Of a stretch of 7,869 nt of DNA, positions 5,207 to 7,869 are shown in pieces; within the stretch, counting starts at the first letter, position 1; each line of letters starts with the position of its first letter. The notes beneath the pieces were generated by a model, which saw only the letters and a list, made by a program, of their open reading frames with translations, ran no database searches and was not told where the DNA came from. The DNA is from Acidobacteriaceae bacterium (GTDB lineage Bacteria; Acidobacteriota; Terriglobia; Terriglobales; Acidobacteriaceae): the NCBI GenBank assembly GCA_003162495.1, contig PMOF01000123.1, positions 1 through 7,869 on the forward strand, given 5' to 3'. The translations under genes were made by a program, and so were the position numbers.

Positions 5207-5635
5207 ATGAAGCCCACGTTGTTTCTCCGCATCGCATCCGCGCTCACCCTGATTCACGCGGCACTGCACACCATCGGCGGCGTCTTCGCCAAGCCCGAGC
5301 CGGGCGCTGCCGAGGCTGCGGTCGCGGCCATGCAATCCAACCACTTCCTGGTCATGGGCCTCTCGCGCACATACTCTGACTTCTACCGGGGCCTCGGCCT
5401 TGGCATCAGCATCTTCCTCACCGCTGAAGCCATCGTCTTCTGGCAACTCGCATCCCTGGCAAGGACCAGCTCCCTGCGCCTGCGTCCGATCATGGCCACA
5501 TTCGCATTTGCCTATCTAGTCTTCGCCATCAACTCCTCGATCTATTTCTTCCAGGCCCCGGTCATCACTGAAATCCTCATCGCCCTCTGTCTCGCGCTGG
5601 CCATCCTCAGCGCCAAACCTTCCCCCGCCGCCTGA
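5207..5635 (+). CDS. Small four-helix integral membrane protein, function unknown
   Basis: 142 residues with four likely membrane helices: ~5-27 (LFLRIASALTLIHAALHTIGG), ~62-85 (GLGLGISIFLTAEAIVFW), ~93-112 and ~118-136. A loop between helices 1 and 2 carries MGLSRTYSDFYRG, the most motif-like part, which together with the HxxLHTIGG of helix 1 recalls a family of uncharacterised small membrane proteins. The gene begins 11 nt after the SRPBCC stop. Its only candidate ribosome binding site (AAAGGAG at 5186-5192) ends 14 nt before ATG, longer than ideal, so translation may depend on coupling. It is the last gene of the arsR-type operon. It ends 21 bp from the stop of the convergent priA with no room for a standard terminator. 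Confidence 0.75.
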   Translation: MKPTLFLRIASALTLIHAALHTIGGVFAKPEPGAAEAAVAAMQSNHFLVMGLSRTYSDFYRGLGLGISIFLTAEAIVFWQLASLARTSSLRLRPIMATFAFAYLVFAINSSIYFFQAPVITEILIALCLALAILSAKPSPAA

Positions 5636-5656
5636 AATAGATTGCGGAAGCCACGC

Positions 5657-7869
5657 TCACATCAGGCGCAGGGCATCGACATCGACCACCAGGCTGCGGC
5701 GCGGAACGCCCGCCGTCTCGGCGTGCGCCAGCATTCCGCGCAGCGCCGCGTTGAGCGCTTTGCGCGAGGCAGCTTTCAAAATCATGTGAAAGCGGTAAGT
5801 GCCCTTGATGCGCGCGATCGGCGCGGTGCAGGGACCCAGCACGCGCACCCCTTCCGGCGCGGCTTTCTGGAACCACTTGCCCAGTTCGGCCGACCAGTTG
5901 GCCGCATCTTCCAGTTTGGCCGACTGCACCAGAACATTGGCCAGCACGCCGAAGGGCGGGTAGTGCATCCAGCGCCGATATTTCAGTTCGCGTTCCACAA
6001 AGCTCGCGTAGTCGTGCTGGCTCGCGGCAAGAATGGCGTAATGGTCGGGATAGTAGGTCTGCACCACGACCCGCCCCGGCAACTCGCCCCGCCCCGCCCG
6101 CCCCGAAACCTGCGTCATCAACTGGAATACGCGCTCGGCGGCGCGGAAGTCGGGCATCGAGAGCGCGTGGTCGCAGCCCACCACGCCCACCAGCGTGATG
6201 CCGTGAATATCGTGACCCTTGGCGATCATCTGCGTGCCCACCAGTAAATTAATTTCGCCTGAGTGCAGGCGCGCCAGCAGGCGTTCAAGATCGTAGCGCC
6301 CGCGCACCGTATCGCGATCCATGCGGCCGATGCGCGCGCCGGGAAAAATTTCGCCCAGCCGCTCTTCGCCCTGTTGCGAGCCGGCCCCGAGGTAGTAAAG
6401 GTGTTCGCTGTCGCACTTGGGGCAGCGTGCGGGCACAGTGCGCCGAAAGCCGCAGTAGTGACACTCCAGCCGCTGACCTTGTTTCGCGATTCCGGCGCGC
6501 GCCACATCCGATTCGTCGGCAGCCGGCTTGTGATGCGTCAGCGAGATGGCGCAATTCTGGCACTCCAGCTTTTCGCCGCAGGCGCGGCAAATCACGGCAA
6601 AGGAGTAGCCGCGGCGGTTGAGCAGAATCAGCGCCTGCTCGCCGCGTTCGAGGGCAACGCGAGTCTGCTCAACGAGCGCGCGAGAAAACAGATTTTCCAG
6701 GCCCGTCTGCTTGAATTCGGTGCGCATGTCAATCAGTTCCACTGCGGGCAGCGGGCGATTCATCACCCGGTCGCGCATCTCGATGCGCGCATATTTCTTT
6801 TGCGCTGAGTTTTGCCAACTCTCCAGCGAAGGCGTGGCTGAGCCCAGCACCACCACCGCGCCTTCCAGCTTGGCACGCATCACCGCAACGTCGCGGGCGT
6901 TGTAGCGCGGCGTCTCCTCCTGCTTGTAACTCTGATCGTGTTCCTCATCCACCAGGATCAGGCCCAGCTTGGGCACGGGCGCAAAAATCGCTGAGCGCGT
7001 GCCGACCACGATCGGCGCTTCGCCGCGCTGGATGCGACGCCACTGCTCGCTGCGCTCGTCGGGAGTCAGCGCGGAGTGCAGCAGCGCGACCCGCGCTCCG
7101 AAAGCTGCATCCAGCAGCCCGGCGGTTTGCGGTGTAAGGCCAATCTCCGGCACCAGCAGGATCGACGACAGGCCGCGGTCGAGCGCCTGCTGCATGGCGG
7201 CCAGGTAGACGGCCGTCTTGCCGGAGCCCGTCACTCCGTGCAGCAAAAATGGATGGAATCCCCCCAGCGCGGCAACCAGGCTGGCCAGCGCATCCGTCTG
7301 CGGCGGGTTCAGCAGAAACGGCGATGCGGCCGGCCGCAGCCCGCCCAGGCGGAACGCGGCGGCGCGTTCGTCGATGCGAACCAGCCCGCGGCGCACCAGA
7401 GTTTGCAGCGTTGAAGACGGCAGGTCCTTACGCCGCAGTTCCGCCAGCGGCAATTCTCCTCCGCTGGCCGCAAGCTCAGCCAGAATAGTTTGTTGCTTCT
7501 GGGTCAGCGCCGGCAAGCGCGCTTCCTCGATGAGCACGGCAAACCGCTCGGTGCGCCGCGCATCGCGCTCCGCGGCCGCGGTCTCGCGCGCAATCCATTT
7601 TTTGCGCACCAGCCCGGCCAGGATCGGAAGCGTGGCCGCAGTCGCCGTGCGCAGCGTGGAAACCTTGACCGGCTCACCGGACGCCAGGCGCGCTAAAACG
7701 CGGCGCTCCAAATCCTGCTCTTCTGCCGACAATTTTCCCCGGCGCTTCGCGCTGCTCGGCAAACTGGAGGCAGTCGTGGATTTCATCCCCCGCATTAAAC
7801 CAGTGGGTGCCCCAGGTCTCGATTTTGAGACCTGGGAACTCGCCGAATCCCCGTCCAGGCTGCCGGCCA
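5657..7869 (-). CDS. priA: Primosomal protein N' (replication restart helicase PriA), 5' end outside window
   Basis: PriA reloads the replication machinery at stalled forks as a 3'-to-5' superfamily 2 helicase. Numbering is from ATG 7795. Winged-helix-like segments lie at ~25-70 and ~95-150. Then come Walker A GVTGSGKT (187-194), DEEH (283-286), GSATPS (318-323), a zinc domain with eight cysteines (C403, C406, C412, C415, C445, C448, C458, C461), VGTQMIAKGHDI (519-530), QVSGRAGRG (562-570), and a C-terminal domain ending VVDVDALRLM. The N-terminal 3'-DNA-binding domain (about 105 residues in E. coli) is absent after ATG 7795. That ATG has no ribosome binding site, and the same frame is open through 24 more codons to the window edge. 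I therefore read 7795 as internal; the true start should lie beyond 7869. C415 to C445 has 29 residues between them, against 14 in the E. coli protein as I recall it. Confidence 0.95.
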   Translation of the reverse strand, partial: AGSLDGDSASSQVSKSRPGAPTGLMRGMKSTTASSLPSSAKRRGKLSAEEQDLERRVLARLASGEPVKVSTLRTATAATLPILAGLVRKKWIARETAAAERDARRTERFAVLIEEARLPALTQKQQTILAELAASGGELPLAELRRKDLPSSTLQTLVRRGLVRIDERAAAFRLGGLRPAASPFLLNPPQTDALASLVAALGGFHPFLLHGVTGSGKTAVYLAAMQQALDRGLSSILLVPEIGLTPQTAGLLDAAFGARVALLHSALTPDERSEQWRRIQRGEAPIVVGTRSAIFAPVPKLGLILVDEEHDQSYKQEETPRYNARDVAVMRAKLEGAVVVLGSATPSLESWQNSAQKKYARIEMRDRVMNRPLPAVELIDMRTEFKQTGLENLFSRALVEQTRVALERGEQALILLNRRGYSFAVICRACGEKLECQNCAISLTHHKPAADESDVARAGIAKQGQRLECHYCGFRRTVPARCPKCDSEHLYYLGAGSQQGEERLGEIFPGARIGRMDRDTVRGRYDLERLLARLHSGEINLLVGTQMIAKGHDIHGITLVGVVGCDHALSMPDFRAAERVFQLMTQVSGRAGRGELPGRVVVQTYYPDHYAILAASQHDYASFVERELKYRRWMHYPPFGVLANVLVQSAKLEDAANWSAELGKWFQKAAPEGVRVLGPCTAPIARIKGTYRFHMILKAASRKALNAALRGMLAHAETAGVPRRSLVVDVDALRLM
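7811..7836. repeat. Palindromic element (10-bp perfect arms) inside the priA frame
   Basis: CCCAGGTCTC (7811-7820) and GAGACCTGGG (7827-7836) are exact reverse complements around the 6-nt loop GATTTT. The flank GTGGGTGCCCC on the left and the overall form resemble short palindromic repeats I recall as scattered between genes in Acidobacteriota. That is recollection, not a search result. On the - strand it reads in frame as SQVSKSRPG within the PriA frame, upstream of ATG 7795. If ATG 7795 were the real start, it would instead lie in the leader 15 bp before it. Confidence 0.65.

Noticed and set aside
5629..5668. Inverted repeat CGCCTGA/TCAGGCG spanning both convergent stops as a bidirectional terminator
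   Set aside because: The arms are 7 bp with a 26-nt loop, lie within coding bases of both genes, and have no T-runs; chance is likely.
5642..7696. Several long + strand frames opposite priA
   Set aside because: They are shadows of a GC-rich, strongly recognised priA gene on the other strand and show no domain resemblance.
7784..7795. ATG 7795 (or 7786) as the true priA start
   Set aside because: Neither has a proper ribosome binding site, the expected 3'-DNA-binding domain would be missing, and the frame is open through to the window edge.
1..7869. CRISPR array, tRNA, rRNA or complete insertion sequence
   Set aside because: No regularly spaced repeats, cloverleaf, rRNA-like sequence or transposase frame was seen on either strand.

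Overview
The window most likely comes from a GC-rich soil bacterium of the Acidobacteriota (Terriglobia-like). This rests on gene content: an ECF sigma factor / zinc-type anti-sigma / secreted FecR-domain cluster, a PriA with a long zinc-finger insert, and a palindromic element whose sequence resembles intergenic repeats I recall from this group. No rRNA, tRNA, CRISPR array or intact transposase is visible, and the taxonomic call is an inference.

Left region (1-3338, + strand): three overlapping or abutting genes form one operon. They are the C-terminal part of an ECF-type sigma factor (cut by the window edge), a single-pass membrane anti-sigma factor with an HxxxCxxC zinc motif, and a 753-residue exported protein with TPR/HEAT-like helical repeats, a FecR domain and a Gly/Ser/His-rich tail. 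A strong hairpin follows the last gene. The arrangement suggests a cell-surface or envelope signalling unit in which the secreted protein is the sensor or the output.

Middle region (3339-4372): about 355 bases of gene-free, inverted-repeat-rich DNA lead into a scar. The first ~94 codons of a secreted serine hydrolase (beta-lactamase family, + strand) meet the first ~72 codons of an ankyrin-repeat protein (- strand). Both are broken at one shared 14-bp palindrome containing GAATTC. Each gene has lost its 3' part. This is either an inversion/deletion scar or a chimeric join.

Right-middle region (4335-5635, + strand): a small operon with a perfect TTGACA -35 box encodes a leaderless-looking ArsR-family repressor, an AHSA1/SRPBCC-domain protein overlapping it by 71 bp, and a four-helix membrane protein.

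Right region (5657-7869, - strand): PriA, the replication-restart helicase, runs off the window edge. An ATG at 7795 looks like a start, but the frame stays open to the edge. The 3'-DNA-binding domain is expected beyond the edge. A perfect 10-bp-arm palindrome is translated in frame inside the linker before the first winged-helix region. That in-frame repeat and the palindromic two-gene junction are the two most unusual observations here.
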